A DNA stretch of 64,000 nt from Chitinophagaceae bacterium BSSC1 (GTDB lineage Bacteria > Bacteroidota > Bacteroidia > Chitinophagales > Chitinophagaceae), in the NCBI GenBank assembly GCA_002256435.1, contig NKJC01000002.1:353996-417995 (forward strand), given 5' to 3'. Below, in pieces: positions 8,398 to 17,884 of this stretch. The notes under the pieces are model-generated. The model saw nothing but the letters and a program-made list of their open reading frames with translations, had not been told where the DNA came from and did no database searches. How positions within the stretch are numbered: position 1 is the stretch's first letter; the number at the start of each line of letters is the position of its first letter. Made by a program: the position numbers and the translations under genes.

Positions 8398-9708
8398 ATG
8401 GCCCTTCTACCACAAATCCTATTTCTGGTCTTGACCCTTGTTTCTGTATGGCTATTTAGCAAAAAAGCCATAGAAATCAAACGCAATATTTTTTTGGGCA
8501 AACCAGAAGACCTCAACAACCATCCTCAAGAACGTTGGAGAAACTTATTCCTTCTAGCATTGGGGCAAAAGAAAATGTTTAAAAATCCTTTGGTGGCAGT
8601 GATGCACTTAGTAGTCTATGCAGGATTTATTATTATCAATATTGAAGTATTAGAAATTGTCTTAGATGGTCTTTTGGGCACACACCGTTTGTTTCTTCCC
8701 TTTTTGGGAGTTGCTTATGGTTGGTTAATCAACGCGTTTGAAGTCTTGGCATTTTTAGTATTAGTAGTTTGTGTTATTTTCCTAGTAAGAAGAAATCTGA
8801 TTAAGCTCAAACGCTTTGTGAGCAAGGATTTAAATGGTTGGCCAAGGTCTGACGCCAATTATATTTTGATCACAGAAATAATTTTGATGGCCCTTTTTCT
8901 TAAAATGAATGCCATTGATCAAGTATTGCAAACTCGTGGGTTAGAACACTATCGCCCTACAGGAGCTTTTATTATTTCAAGTCAATATGCTCCAATTCTT
9001 CAAGGGTTTAGCACAGAGGCATTGGTCATTTTTGAAAGAATTTGCTGGTGGCTTCATATTGCTGGCATTTTTGCCTTTTTAAATTACCTACCCTATTCCA
9101 AACACTTGCACATTATGTTGGCGTTTCCTAATGCCTATTTTGCAAGGCTTGAACCTCAGGGTAAGATGCATAATATGGTATCGGTTCAAAATGAAGTGTT
9201 ATATGCCATGCAACCAGAATTGGCACCCACAGATGCGGCTCCTCCAGCCCGATTTGGCGCCAAAGACATTTTTGACCTAAGCTGGAAAAACTTGTTGGAT
9301 GCCTATAGTTGTACAGAGTGTGGTAGGTGTACATCGGCTTGCCCGGCCAATATCACTGGCAAATTATTGAGTCCTAGAAAAATCATGATGGCTACCCGTG
9401 ACAGATTAGAAGCGGTGGGTAAAAATATCAATACCAATCAGTCATTTATAGATGATGTTAAATCCTTGTTGCATGACTATATTTCTGTAGAAGAACTAAG
9501 GGCCTGTACCACTTGCAATGCCTGTGTAGAAGCCTGCCCTGTAAGCATTTCTCCGCTGGAAATCATTGTAGAATTGAGAAGATCTTTGATCATGGAAGAA
9601 AGCAATGCGCCTCAGGAATGGAATGGCACATTTAGTAATATTGAGAACAATTTTGCTCCATGGAAATTCTCACCTGATGACCGCGACCAGTGGACTGCTG
9701 AAGCCTAA
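8398..9708 (+). CDS. Membrane-bound 4Fe-4S protein, heterodisulfide-reductase-like electron carrier
   Basis: The protein has 436 residues. Several N-terminal membrane helices (about residues 1-25, 65-90, 105-130, 155-180 and 215-240) resemble the NarI/HdrE-type cytochrome b module. A C-terminal soluble domain carries two 4Fe-4S sites, CTECGRCTSACP (about 304-315) and CTTCNACVEACP (about 368-379), both with the CxxCxxCxxxCP spacing. It should pass electrons between a membrane carrier and a soluble partner. The natural partner is the CCG-domain protein at 10457-11236 on the same strand. The two are separated by a lysE-type gene on the opposite strand. The physiological donor is unknown. Confidence 0.85.
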   Translation: MALLPQILFLVLTLVSVWLFSKKAIEIKRNIFLGKPEDLNNHPQERWRNLFLLALGQKKMFKNPLVAVMHLVVYAGFIIINIEVLEIVLDGLLGTHRLFLPFLGVAYGWLINAFEVLAFLVLVVCVIFLVRRNLIKLKRFVSKDLNGWPRSDANYILITEIILMALFLKMNAIDQVLQTRGLEHYRPTGAFIISSQYAPILQGFSTEALVIFERICWWLHIAGIFAFLNYLPYSKHLHIMLAFPNAYFARLEPQGKMHNMVSVQNEVLYAMQPELAPTDAAPPARFGAKDIFDLSWKNLLDAYSCTECGRCTSACPANITGKLLSPRKIMMATRDRLEAVGKNINTNQSFIDDVKSLLHDYISVEELRACTTCNACVEACPVSISPLEIIVELRRSLIMEESNAPQEWNGTFSNIENNFAPWKFSPDDRDQWTAEA

Positions 9709-9709
9709 T

Positions 9710-10345
9710 TTATACAAATGGATGGTAGATCATTCTATACAATTGCAATAAGGCAGTAAAAAGGAATACTACGCCCATGGCAATATTTAAGCTGCGATTA
9801 GAAGCTTTAATTTTTTGTACCAACCATTTACCACCGTGTATATAAACAGCAAGCCCAGCAATAGTTCCAGTTCCTGCTCCAATAGTAAACAAGTTGAAAT
9901 CTATAGAAGTAACGGCTAATCTATTTGTTTGAATCATTAAAGACGTCCAAAGTACCCAGAAAGGAATCTGAACCGGATTCAAAGCACTCATGCTTAAGCC
10001 AAGAACAAAGCGGTTGATTTGATTATTTAGCACCAAGGCCTTTGATTCAGATTGCTGTTTTTTAGCGCTGATGATGGCCATGATACCTAGTATTAAAAAC
10101 AAGAGAACGGTTAGCCATCCTAATCCAAGATAAACAAGCCTGTGCTGCACTACCCAATCCATTCCAGTAAGGGCAAAACGCAGATAAACCATTTCTACCA
10201 AGGCTACCCCAATGGCAAATTGCCAAGCTTTGGAAATACCTTCTTGTAATCCAACTTGGGTGGCAGTAAAGCTCATATTACCCAAGGGCAATTGACCTAG
10301 AAAACTAACAAGAAATCCGTAAAAAATGGTTAGACCCATCATCAA
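9710..10345 (-). CDS. LysE family translocator
   Basis: The protein has 211 residues and five to six hydrophobic helices. The N-terminal signature GQLPLGNMSFTATQVGLQEGISKAWQFAIGVALVEMVYL is typical of LysE/RhtB exporters of amino acids and small metabolites. NPVQIPFWVLWTSLM near the middle matches the second conserved region. The substrate cannot be told from sequence. The gene is on the opposite strand between two plus-strand redox genes that look like one functional unit. Its stop is 1 bp from the stop of the left-hand one. Two further Met codons follow the first, so the exact start (10345, 10342 or 10339) is open. Confidence 0.82.
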   Translation of the reverse strand: MMMGLTIFYGFLVSFLGQLPLGNMSFTATQVGLQEGISKAWQFAIGVALVEMVYLRFALTGMDWVVQHRLVYLGLGWLTVLLFLILGIMAIISAKKQQSESKALVLNNQINRFVLGLSMSALNPVQIPFWVLWTSLMIQTNRLAVTSIDFNLFTIGAGTGTIAGLAVYIHGGKWLVQKIKASNRSLNIAMGVVFLFTALLQLYRMIYHPFV

Positions 10346-10456
10346 ATATAAGTCCTATAAGCGCAATGCGTTAGCCAAAATTTGACCTTGCTTCATTTTA
10401 AAAATTGCACATTGAGCGCAACAAGAAATTGCAGTACATTCGTATAAACTCTTGTT

Positions 10457-11236
10457 ATGAAGGTGCGTACCATGGCAGAAATGATGCAAAGTGGAGAAAC
10501 CCCAGAGATCCTGTTTTGGGTTGGGTGTGCGGGTAGTTTTGACCAAAGAGCTCAAAAAATCACCAAGGCATTTGCTAGTATTTTGGATAAGGTAGGAATC
10601 AATTTTGCCATTCTGGGAAAAGAAGAAGCCTGCACCGGAGACCCTGCGCGCAGGGCTGGAAATGAATTCTTGTTTCAGATGATGGCCTATCAAAATATTC
10701 AAATCCTCAATGGATATGGGATTAAGAAAATTGTGACCACCTGCCCACACTGTTTTAATACTTTAAAAAACGAGTACCCAGAATTGGGCGGTACTTATGA
10801 AGTATTGCACCACGCCAGTTTCTTGCAACAATTGATTGATGAGGGCAAAATCAAAATCAAGGAAGGTGGAGACTTTAAAGGTAAAAAGATTTCTTACCAC
10901 GATAGCTGCTATTTAGGAAGGGCCAATAATATCTATGAGGCCCCAAGAAAAGTATTAGAAGCCCTTGACGTGGCCTTAGTAGAAATGAAACGCTGCAAAA
11001 GCAATGGGCTTTGCTGTGGAGCTGGTGGGGCTCAAATGTTCAAAGAAGATGAACCCGGAGATAAACGCATTAATATTGAAAGAACAGACGAAGCTTTAGC
11101 TACAGGAGCATCTGTGATTGCAGCAGCTTGTCCGTTTTGCAATACTATGATGACCGATGGTGTTAAAAACAGGGAACAGGAAAACCAAGTTGCCGTTTTA
11201 GATATTGCTGAACTCATTGCAGCATCTATGGAATAA
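10457..11236 (+). CDS. CCG-domain (Fe-S)-binding oxidoreductase subunit
   Basis: The protein has 259 residues and is soluble. It contains two cysteine-rich CCG-type motifs: EEACTGDPARRAGNEFLF with TTCPHCFNTLKNEYP (residues about 55-110), and HDSCYLGRANN with GLCCGAGGAQMF (about 150-195). This architecture is that of HdrB, LutA and GlpC C-terminal domains, where the cysteines ligate an iron-sulfur cluster at a disulfide-reducing or electron-transfer site. It probably works with the membrane Fe-S protein at 8398-9708. An internal Met 15 nt downstream (MAEMMQSG) is an alternative start. It is followed after 16 nt by the small gene at 11253. Confidence 0.85.
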   Translation: MKVRTMAEMMQSGETPEILFWVGCAGSFDQRAQKITKAFASILDKVGINFAILGKEEACTGDPARRAGNEFLFQMMAYQNIQILNGYGIKKIVTTCPHCFNTLKNEYPELGGTYEVLHHASFLQQLIDEGKIKIKEGGDFKGKKISYHDSCYLGRANNIYEAPRKVLEALDVALVEMKRCKSNGLCCGAGGAQMFKEDEPGDKRINIERTDEALATGASVIAAACPFCNTMMTDGVKNREQENQVAVLDIAELIAASME

Positions 11237-11252
11237 TGATTAATTTTGCAGC

Positions 11253-11765
11253 ATGAATTTTGATTTTGCAACATATTTACCAGCCGATTTTCATCCAAGT
11301 TCTAGGGTTTGGATCTACCAGTGCAGTAGGTTATTAACCATGACTGAAGCACTTGCTTTAGAACCACAATTAGAAGCGTTTGTGGCTTCTTGGCAAACCC
11401 ATGGTACACCTGTTAAGGGATTTGCTAACCTGTTGTTTGGACAATTCATAGTGATTATGGCAGATGAAACCGCCGCCGGGGTTAGTGGTTGCAGCACGGA
11501 TAGTTCTGTAAGACTGATTAAACAAGTAGAAGAGCAATTTAAAATAGACCTATTCAATAGACAGAACCTAGCTTTTGTGGTGAAAGACAAAATTCAATTG
11601 TTGCCACTAGCACAATTACAGTACGGTTTTGACAATGGCTTTCTTAGTCAAGATACTTTGTACTTCAACAATTTGGTGGCCAATAAAGGCGAGATGTTAG
11701 AGAAATGGATCATTCCTATTAAAGACAGCTGGTTAAGCGCAAGAATTAAACAATCGGTTTCTTAA
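11253..11765 (+). CDS. Conserved Bacteroidota protein of unknown function
   Basis: The protein has 170 residues, no signal peptide and no membrane segment. I do not recognise a named domain. The motif FHPSSRVWIYQCSRLLTMTEA near the N-terminus and FIVIMADETAAGVSGCSTDSSVR in the middle look like a small conserved Bacteroidota family. Such proteins are sometimes labelled ABC transporter ATPase, but there are no Walker motifs, so that label is not supported. It lies 16 nt after the CCG protein and is probably co-transcribed. Its 3' end overlaps the convergent barrel gene by 20 bp. Confidence 0.7.
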   Translation: MNFDFATYLPADFHPSSRVWIYQCSRLLTMTEALALEPQLEAFVASWQTHGTPVKGFANLLFGQFIVIMADETAAGVSGCSTDSSVRLIKQVEEQFKIDLFNRQNLAFVVKDKIQLLPLAQLQYGFDNGFLSQDTLYFNNLVANKGEMLEKWIIPIKDSWLSARIKQSVS

Positions 11766-14241
11766 CCGGAGGAACAGGTGCTTTCTTGGATTTTACTTTA
11801 TTGATAATGTCCTGTTTTTGTTTATCCGTAATGGCTTTTTTCTGCACCAACTTATTAAGCTGATAAGAAAGGGTTAATCTAAAATTCCTTGTATTACTGC
11901 TACTGAAACTTTCAATATTAAAATTGGTACCATAAACCGATGAAAAATATTGTTGTGCCCTAAAGGGATCAGCAATATTGATTCCCACTACCAATCTACG
12001 TTCAAAGAATCGATACATAAAACCAAGGTTCATGGTCAGGTTGCTCCTACTCCTTCCTTGTGGATCCGCAAAGCTGCTAAACCTAGCAGTTCCCTCCATG
12101 GTCAATAAACTATTGGGATTATATGTGTACTGAACCGTGGTATAAAAACTGCCTCCATCTTGGTATTTGTACAATTGTTTTTCTGCTTCTGCATATACAT
12201 TATAGGAATAGCCAAGACTTCCATTCATTCTAAACCACTTATTAAAAGTATATCCTCCCCAGGCACTAGCTTCATACTCTTTTCTATCTGCAATATTCAC
12301 ATAGGTAATAAAGGTTTTTCCGCCACCAGCCAGGGTTCTAAAACTATTGATTACCTGCTTAACAATATTATATCCAACAGAAGTATTGATATAATATTTA
12401 CCCTTCATGAGTGAAAAATTCCAGTCAAAATTGTCGGCCAAAGTAGGCGCTAAAAAGGGATTCCCAAATCTGAGATTGTATGGATCACTGTAATCAATAT
12501 TGGGATTCAATTCTCCCAAACCAGGTCTTCTTATGCTGGCGCGATAGACCAAGGCGGTGTTCATGGTTCTACTAAATTCCTTGCGTAAAGTAATATTGGG
12601 TAATAGGTTCCAATAACTATTAGAAACATTGGCAGAATTACCTTTTACAAAATCAAAATTGGTTTTGGTCTCTTCTGCTTGTGCACCAAAAATCAAGTGT
12701 AACTGTTGACCAAAGACAAAACTAAATCCAGCCCTAATGGTAAAGATGCCTTGGTTAAAAAAGAAGTCATTACTCAACAAATTATTGGGCACAAAGGTGG
12801 AATCTGTTTTTGAAAGAAAACTGGTATTGAGTGTATTATGAAAACGACTAAACTGATAACTGGTTCCTGTATTGAAATTCCCTTTTAAAAATTTTAAGGG
12901 CTTGTTATAATCTAACCTTAATGAATAGCCTCTATTAAAAGTATTGAAGTATTGATTCTGGGTAGAATCCATTCCAGTAGGAACATAAGACCCGCTCAAG
13001 AATTGCTGGTAATAGTCTTTGTCATTGTCATTTTTCCCATCGCTCCAAGAACCAATAAACCGAATATATTCAGCCAAACTTTTCTTGCTTTTCAAGGTAT
13101 AGGATCCTGAAATATAATGGCTATAACCATCACCCTGACTAGCATTGGTTCTGGTTGAAATCTTATAGGTCTCATCAAAACGATTGATATTGGTATACTG
13201 AGTATGGCTCAGATTGTCAAAATAACTCAGGTTACCCTGATAAGTCAGGTTGAACAGGTTTTGAGGATTAATTTGATAATCCCCTTGCAACCTCAGACCT
13301 GGTCTAAGATTTTTATTGTCATAATTGGTTTCAGTGTTGAATTTATTAGAACTATCGGCATAGAAATTCTGACGCTTGGAATAACTGTTTCCAACAAAAC
13401 TGCTTGCCCCCAAACTAATGGTAGAAGCAAAAGAAAATGTTTTATTTCTATAGCTTAAATTGGTAGAGAAACTACCTTCTCCCCTAGTACCTGCACTTAA
13501 GATAGACCTACCAACCCAACCAATTTTCCCCTTCTTAGTAATGATATTAATCACTCCACCAGTTTCCGTTGCGTACTGAGGTGGAGGATTGGTCATGACT
13601 TCAATTTTCTCAATGCTATTACCCGGTAAACTTTCTAATAAATCTTGTAACTGTTGGGCAGTTAGATCAGTGGGTTTGTCATCAATTAAGATCTTGGGTT
13701 CTTTGCCTTTCAATAAAATTTTCCCGTTAGGATCATTGCTGATCAAGGGCATATTTTTCAGTAGTTCTGCCGTGGTGGCACCGTTACTCAAAGCGGATTC
13801 TCCTACATTATAAGTGAGTTTACCATCCTTGTTTTCTATCAATGGCTTTTCAGAATAAATGATGACTTCTCCCAAGCTATTGGCTTCTTCGCTAAGTTTA
13901 ACATCGCCTAAATTAAAATCATAGCGCTCTTCTCTCAGATAAATACTATCCATGTTCAAAGTGGCAAAACCCATGGCAGAAACAGTCAATCTAAAATAAC
14001 CCAGCGGCAATTGTTGAAATTCAAAACTGCCATTCTTATCTGTTAAAGAGGACGCTGTTTTAACGGTATCTCCAATAATTTGAACAGAAACTGCTGCAAA
14101 TGGAACTGCTTTACCTGTTTTTGATTCTAAGACATTCCCCATGATGATTCCTAACAATTTTTTCTGCCTTTGCTGCTGCGTTTGAGACAACGCTCCCATT
14201 GCAAAAAAAATGAATAAGAAAAATAAAAGGGTTCTAGCCAT
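11746..14241 (-). CDS. Outer-membrane beta-barrel protein with carboxypeptidase-regulatory-like N-terminus
   Basis: The protein has 831 residues with a signal peptide (MARTLLFFLFIFFAMGALSQ). Residues about 30-115 form a carboxypeptidase-regulatory-like domain (GNVLESKTGKAVPFAAVSVQ). A plug-like region follows (about 130-235, KEPKILIDDKPTDLTAQQLQ and ITKKGK). The remainder is a long Tyr/Asn-rich beta-barrel of the OMP_b-brl_3 type. The layout is like that of the 2255-4915 protein, so the two are paralogous in family though divergent in sequence. No SusD-like lipoprotein is adjacent. The C-terminus ends in a Lys/Pro-rich tail (about 810-831, KKAPVPPVKKP) beyond the usual terminal aromatic strand, which is unusual for a barrel. 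The ligand is unknown. Confidence 0.83.
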   Translation of the reverse strand: MARTLLFFLFIFFAMGALSQTQQQRQKKLLGIIMGNVLESKTGKAVPFAAVSVQIIGDTVKTASSLTDKNGSFEFQQLPLGYFRLTVSAMGFATLNMDSIYLREERYDFNLGDVKLSEEANSLGEVIIYSEKPLIENKDGKLTYNVGESALSNGATTAELLKNMPLISNDPNGKILLKGKEPKILIDDKPTDLTAQQLQDLLESLPGNSIEKIEVMTNPPPQYATETGGVINIITKKGKIGWVGRSILSAGTRGEGSFSTNLSYRNKTFSFASTISLGASSFVGNSYSKRQNFYADSSNKFNTETNYDNKNLRPGLRLQGDYQINPQNLFNLTYQGNLSYFDNLSHTQYTNINRFDETYKISTRTNASQGDGYSHYISGSYTLKSKKSLAEYIRFIGSWSDGKNDNDKDYYQQFLSGSYVPTGMDSTQNQYFNTFNRGYSLRLDYNKPLKFLKGNFNTGTSYQFSRFHNTLNTSFLSKTDSTFVPNNLLSNDFFFNQGIFTIRAGFSFVFGQQLHLIFGAQAEETKTNFDFVKGNSANVSNSYWNLLPNITLRKEFSRTMNTALVYRASIRRPGLGELNPNIDYSDPYNLRFGNPFLAPTLADNFDWNFSLMKGKYYINTSVGYNIVKQVINSFRTLAGGGKTFITYVNIADRKEYEASAWGGYTFNKWFRMNGSLGYSYNVYAEAEKQLYKYQDGGSFYTTVQYTYNPNSLLTMEGTARFSSFADPQGRSRSNLTMNLGFMYRFFERRLVVGINIADPFRAQQYFSSVYGTNFNIESFSSSNTRNFRLTLSYQLNKLVQKKAITDKQKQDIINKVKSKKAPVPPVKKPIV

Positions 14242-14334
14242 GAAAAAAGGATATTTGCGCTCTGCAAGCTATTTCAAAACCCATGGTTCCACAAAATTCT
14301 GGTACCATCGGTTGAATACCCAAAATTAACCCTT

Positions 14335-14685
14335 ATGTACCTAGTTTATGGCATAACCAATTGTAATACTGTAAAAAAAACATTGGACTATCTAAAAACC
14401 AATGGTATCCCCTTTGAATATCACGACTATAAGAAAAAAGGACTAAGCCAGGAAAAGCTACAAGAATGGACCAAACAAAAAGGTTGGGAACCCCTCCTAA
14501 ATAAAAAAGGTACCACTTGGCGCTCCATGGATATATTACAACAAAAGAAAATCAAAGACATTCCTACGGCAATCGCCTATTTAATGGCTAATACTAGTGC
14601 CATTAAAAGACCCATCATTGAACTAGATGGCAAAATCATTGCCATTGGTTTTGACGAGTCTAGCTACGCCCTATTGTTTCATTAA
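14335..14685 (+). CDS. ArsC/Spx-family thioredoxin-fold protein (YffB-like)
   Basis: The protein has 116 residues, the family length. It begins MYLVYGITNCNTVKKTLDYL, with a single Cys (residue 10, GITNCNTVKK). Spx has CxxC, whereas YffB-type proteins have one Cys as here. WRSMDILQQKKIKD, IKRPIIELDGKIIAIGFDE in the C-terminal half matches the conserved KRP(I/V) region of ArsC-like proteins. The family includes arsenate reductases and RNA-polymerase-binding regulators. The lone Cys and absence of other ars genes make an arsenic role unlikely. It is divergent from the barrel gene at 14241 and convergent with tlpA, with 1 bp between stops. Confidence 0.82.
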   Translation: MYLVYGITNCNTVKKTLDYLKTNGIPFEYHDYKKKGLSQEKLQEWTKQKGWEPLLNKKGTTWRSMDILQQKKIKDIPTAIAYLMANTSAIKRPIIELDGKIIAIGFDESSYALLFH

Positions 14686-14686
14686 T

Positions 14687-15778
14687 CTACTTCAGGAATT
14701 TATGTAAGGCATTTTCCAATTCTTGGCCTCTCAAATTCTTGCCAACAATGGTACCCGTTGGATCAATTAAAAAATTGGTTGGTATTACGCTAACGCGATA
14801 CATCATAGCAGGAGATCCTGGTCCATCCTGCGCGTCAATTAAATTGGTCCATACCAATTTATCGGCCTTCATAGCCTGTATCCAATTGGCTTTTTCCTTG
14901 TCCAAAGACACGCCTAAAATGGCAAAATTTTTGTCTTTGAATTGAGCATAAGCCCTCACCAAATTGGGATTCTCTTGTCTACAGGGACCACACCAACTGG
15001 CCCAAAAATCTACCAATACGTATTTACCCTTAAAGGAAGAAAGTGAAACCGATTTGCCATTCACATCTTTTTGGGTAAAGTCCATGGCTTTGCTACCAAT
15101 GGCGCCTATTTTGGACTCCATGATACTACTCTCTATGGCTTTGGCATAAGGACCCGTTTTGGCTAATCCGTTCAAAGGAGCATAATAAGATTCTAATTCA
15201 ACAGCACCTCCGTCATACAAAGGACTCAGTACGTATAAAACAAAAGGACTAACAGCAGAACTAGGTTTTGACTTAGCAAAATCAGCCGCATTTTTAACTA
15301 CCACAGATTTGGCTACCGCAAATTCTTGCAATTGACTATTTCTTTTTGCTGGATCTTTTTCTTGGTTAATGGTAGCTGCTAGACTATTTAATTTGTCTTT
15401 ATAAGGAGTGAATTGCTGTTTAAAATATTCATAATCAGCTTGAACAGCTGAACCACTAAATACCCAACCCGCTACATTATTTAGATCCCCATTTACAGAA
15501 AGACTGTCATTAAAAATAAATAGATCAGTAGCTTCTTTATAACCTTCAAATCCCAATTGATACACATCTGGCTCGGAGAGTAAGGCTTTTAATTTAAACG
15601 AACCATTTCTAGAAATGACTGAAACAGTGGACTGAGCATTACTACCAGAAATCAAGGTTACTTTGGTGCTATCTTTTAAACCCTGAATAGTTCCCGTAAG
15701 TACAAACTGTTTTTGATTAATTTGACAAAGCCCAAGGATTGGTGCTAAAACCAAAACTAGGAATAAGGTTTTCTGCAT
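14687..15778 (-). CDS. TlpA-like thiol-disulfide oxidoreductase with DUF4369 domain
   Basis: The protein has 363 residues with a signal peptide (MQKTLFLVLVLAPILGLCQ), possibly a lipoprotein because Cys sits at the end of the hydrophobic core. The N-terminal half is a DUF4369 beta-domain (about residues 22-120). The C-terminal half is a TlpA/thioredoxin domain with active site FWASWCGPCRQENP (about 258-271) and the cis-Pro region VSVIPTNFLID. It acts in the periplasm as a thiol reductase. The ATG lies 1 nt after the hisIE stop codon on the same strand, so it is probably the last gene of the trp-his operon, although nothing in its function explains that. Confidence 0.88.
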   Translation of the reverse strand: MQKTLFLVLVLAPILGLCQINQKQFVLTGTIQGLKDSTKVTLISGSNAQSTVSVISRNGSFKLKALLSEPDVYQLGFEGYKEATDLFIFNDSLSVNGDLNNVAGWVFSGSAVQADYEYFKQQFTPYKDKLNSLAATINQEKDPAKRNSQLQEFAVAKSVVVKNAADFAKSKPSSAVSPFVLYVLSPLYDGGAVELESYYAPLNGLAKTGPYAKAIESSIMESKIGAIGSKAMDFTQKDVNGKSVSLSSFKGKYVLVDFWASWCGPCRQENPNLVRAYAQFKDKNFAILGVSLDKEKANWIQAMKADKLVWTNLIDAQDGPGSPAMMYRVSVIPTNFLIDPTGTIVGKNLRGQELENALHKFLK

Positions 15779-15779
15779 A

Positions 15780-16376
15780 TTATTTTGAATGACGTTGTTT
15801 TAAAATGTCTACTACATTGTCTAATTTATAACCTTTTGCATTTAGCAAAATCAGGTAATGAAACATGAGGTCAGCGGCTTCATTCAAAAATAGTTCTTCA
15901 TTATTATCCTTGGCTTCAATGACCAATTCAACTGCTTCCTCACCCACTTTCTGGGCCATTTTGTTCATGCCTTTTGCAAACAATCTGGCAACATAAGATT
16001 CTTCAACAGAAGCTTTTTTGCGCAGGGCAATGATGTCTTCCAAGTAATTCAGAAAATTACTGTTGTGGTTTTTTTCCATCCAACAAGTATCTGCACCGGT
16101 ATGGCAAACAGGCCCCTTAGGATGTGCTTTAATCAATAAGGTATCGTTATCACAATCAACAGCAATAGACTTGAGCTCTAAAAAATTCCCAGACTCTTCG
16201 CCCTTGGTCCAGAGCCTTTGTTTGCTCCTACTATAAAAAGTAACCCTACCCAATTCCTCCGTTTTATGCAGCGCGGCTTCATTCATAAACCCCATCATCA
16301 ATACCTTGTCCGTGTCATAGTCCTGCACAATGGCTGGGACCAATCCGTCTGCATATTTTGAATAATCTATTTTCAT
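15780..16376 (-). CDS. hisIE: Bifunctional phosphoribosyl-AMP cyclohydrolase / phosphoribosyl-ATP pyrophosphatase
   Basis: The 198-residue fusion catalyses steps 2 and 3 of histidine synthesis. The HisI half carries VTFYSRSKQRLWTKGEESGNFL and the zinc-ligand motif CHTGADTCW (about residues 91-99). The HisE half (about 108-198) carries KGMNKMAQKVGEEAVELVIEA with the acidic metal-binding helix, and NEAADLMFHYLILL. It is the last his gene of the trp-his operon, 8 nt after hisF. The fusion is common in Bacteroidota and Enterobacteria. Confidence 0.95.
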   Translation of the reverse strand: MKIDYSKYADGLVPAIVQDYDTDKVLMMGFMNEAALHKTEELGRVTFYSRSKQRLWTKGEESGNFLELKSIAVDCDNDTLLIKAHPKGPVCHTGADTCWMEKNHNSNFLNYLEDIIALRKKASVEESYVARLFAKGMNKMAQKVGEEAVELVIEAKDNNEELFLNEAADLMFHYLILLNAKGYKLDNVVDILKQRHSK

Positions 16377-16384
16377 AACCTTAA

Positions 16385-17143
16385 TTATATTCTAATTTCA
16401 ATTCTTTTTTCTTTCAAAAACTGTTTCAATTCAGGAATACCAATTTCCTTAAAATGAAAAATACTGGCTGCCAATGCAGCGTCTGCTTGAGCAATCCCAA
16501 ATACGTCTTCAAAATGCTCCATTTTGCCACCGCCTCCAGATGCAATAATAGGAACCGGCAAATCCTTGACCAATTGCCCTGTAATCTCTAAGGCAAATCC
16601 TTGTTTGGTGCCATCGTGATTCATAGAGGTCAACAGAATTTCACCCGCCCCCAAATCTACGGCTTGTTTTGCCCAATCTCTGCATTTGGTGTTGGTTTTA
16701 ACACGCCCCCCATTGAGGTAGACATACCAATCTCCATCTGCTTCCAATTTGGTATCAATGGCTAACACCACACACTGGCTACCAAATTCTTTGGCCAATT
16801 CCTTGATCAAATCAGGCCTTTTATAGGCAGAGGTATTTACGGAAATTTTGTCCGCTCCGTTTTGCAAGAGTATGTTAACGTCTTCTACACTACTAATACC
16901 ACCGCCTACCGTAAATGGAATATTGATATGATGGGAAATCCGATTCACCAATTCACTCAAAGTTTTGCGTTTTTCATTGGTGGCAGTAATGTCTAAAAAC
17001 ACCAACTCATCTGCACCCTGGCTGGCATAAAATGCCCCTAATTCCACTGGGTCACCAGCGTCACGAATATTCTCAAAATTCACCCCTTTAACGGTTCTGC
17101 CATCACGAATATCCAAACAGGGTATGATTCTTTTTGCAAGCAT
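16385..17143 (-). CDS. hisF: Imidazole glycerol phosphate synthase, cyclase subunit
   Basis: The protein has 252 residues with a TIM-barrel. It converts PRFAR plus ammonia delivered by HisH to imidazole glycerol phosphate and AICAR. Catalytic Asp11 lies in [18 protein letters not shown], and the second catalytic Asp lies in [12 protein letters not shown] (about residue 130). The two phosphate-binding loops FTVGGGISS and [10 protein letters not shown] are intact. The gene lies 8 nt upstream of hisIE and 15 nt downstream of hisA in the same operon. The glutaminase partner hisH lies two genes upstream. Confidence 0.97.
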   Translation of the reverse strand: MLAKRIIPCLDIRDGRTVKGVNFENIRDAGDPVELGAFYASQGADELVFLDITATNEKRKTLSELVNRISHHINIPFTVGGGISSVEDVNILLQNGADKISVNTSAYKRPDLIKELAKEFGSQCVVLAIDTKLEADGDWYVYLNGGRVKTNTKCRDWAKQAVDLGAGEILLTSMNHDGTKQGFALEITGQLVKDLPVPIIASGGGGKMEHFEDVFGIAQADAALAASIFHFKEIGIPELKQFLKEKRIEIRI

Positions 17144-17158
17144 GTTTTCTTAATTGAC

Positions 17159-17875
17159 TTAGAAAAAGGTTTTCAATTCTTCTAGGGTAATCCTACCCTC
17201 ATAAATGGCTTTTCCAACAATGGCACCAGAACATCCAATGGCTTGAAGGGCATGTAAGTCTTCCATGGAACTAACGCCACCACTGGCAATAAAATAAGCT
17301 TGCGGATAAGCAGTTAGAATTTCCTGATACAAAGCAAGAGAAGGGCCTTCCAGTTTTCCATCTTTGCTTACATCAGTACAGAAAACTTGCTGCACACCTT
17401 TACTTAGGTAATCACCAAGAAAATTGATGATATTTATTTCAGTAGTTTCTAACCAACCAGCTACGGCAATTTTTTTGTCTTTCACATCGGCCCCAAGCAA
17501 AAACTTATCGGCACCATAGGCTTCCAGCCATGAAACAAATAAGTCTGGTGATTTTACCGCCAAACTGCCAATGGTTGCATAAGCAGCGCCAGATTCAAAT
17601 ACAATGGCCAAATCTTTTTCCTGTTTGATGCCTCCACCAAAATCAATGACCAAACTAGTATTGGCTGCAATGGTTTGCAAGACTTTCCAGTTTTGTACGG
17701 TTCCAGCCTTGGCTCCGTCTAAGTCTACCAAGTGCAACCTTTTTACCCCTGCTGCTTCAAATTCCTTGGCTACTTCTAAGGGGTTTTCATTGTAGATAGT
17801 TTTCTGTGCATAGTCGCCTTGGGTAAGCCGCACACATTTTCCGTCTATGATATCAATTGCTGGTATAATCTCCAT
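17159..17875 (-). CDS. hisA: ProFAR isomerase (HisA)
   Basis: The protein has 238 residues and the two-fold repeated TIM-barrel related to HisF. It isomerises ProFAR to PRFAR. The general-base Asp8 lies in IIPAIDIIDGKCVRLTQGDY and the partner Asp in QVFCTDVSKDGKLEGPS (about residue 130). Phosphate loops DFGGGIKQ and FIASGGVSS are present. It lies between hisH (9-nt gap) and hisF. TrpF is encoded separately in the same operon, so a dual PriA-type HisA/TrpF function is not needed. Confidence 0.96.
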   Translation of the reverse strand: MEIIPAIDIIDGKCVRLTQGDYAQKTIYNENPLEVAKEFEAAGVKRLHLVDLDGAKAGTVQNWKVLQTIAANTSLVIDFGGGIKQEKDLAIVFESGAAYATIGSLAVKSPDLFVSWLEAYGADKFLLGADVKDKKIAVAGWLETTEINIINFLGDYLSKGVQQVFCTDVSKDGKLEGPSLALYQEILTAYPQAYFIASGGVSSMEDLHALQAIGCSGAIVGKAIYEGRITLEELKTFF

Positions 17876-17884
17876 GATAATAAG

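Noticed and set aside
10355..10750. 131-residue minus-strand ORF over the CCG gene
   Set aside because: It is a shadow of the well-supported CCG protein on the other strand and has no family resemblance.
11253..11765. ABC transporter ATPase label for the 170-residue protein
   Set aside because: No Walker A, Walker B or signature motif is present.
14335..14685. Arsenate reductase
   Set aside because: It has the fold but a single Cys and no ars genes nearby; called only at family level.
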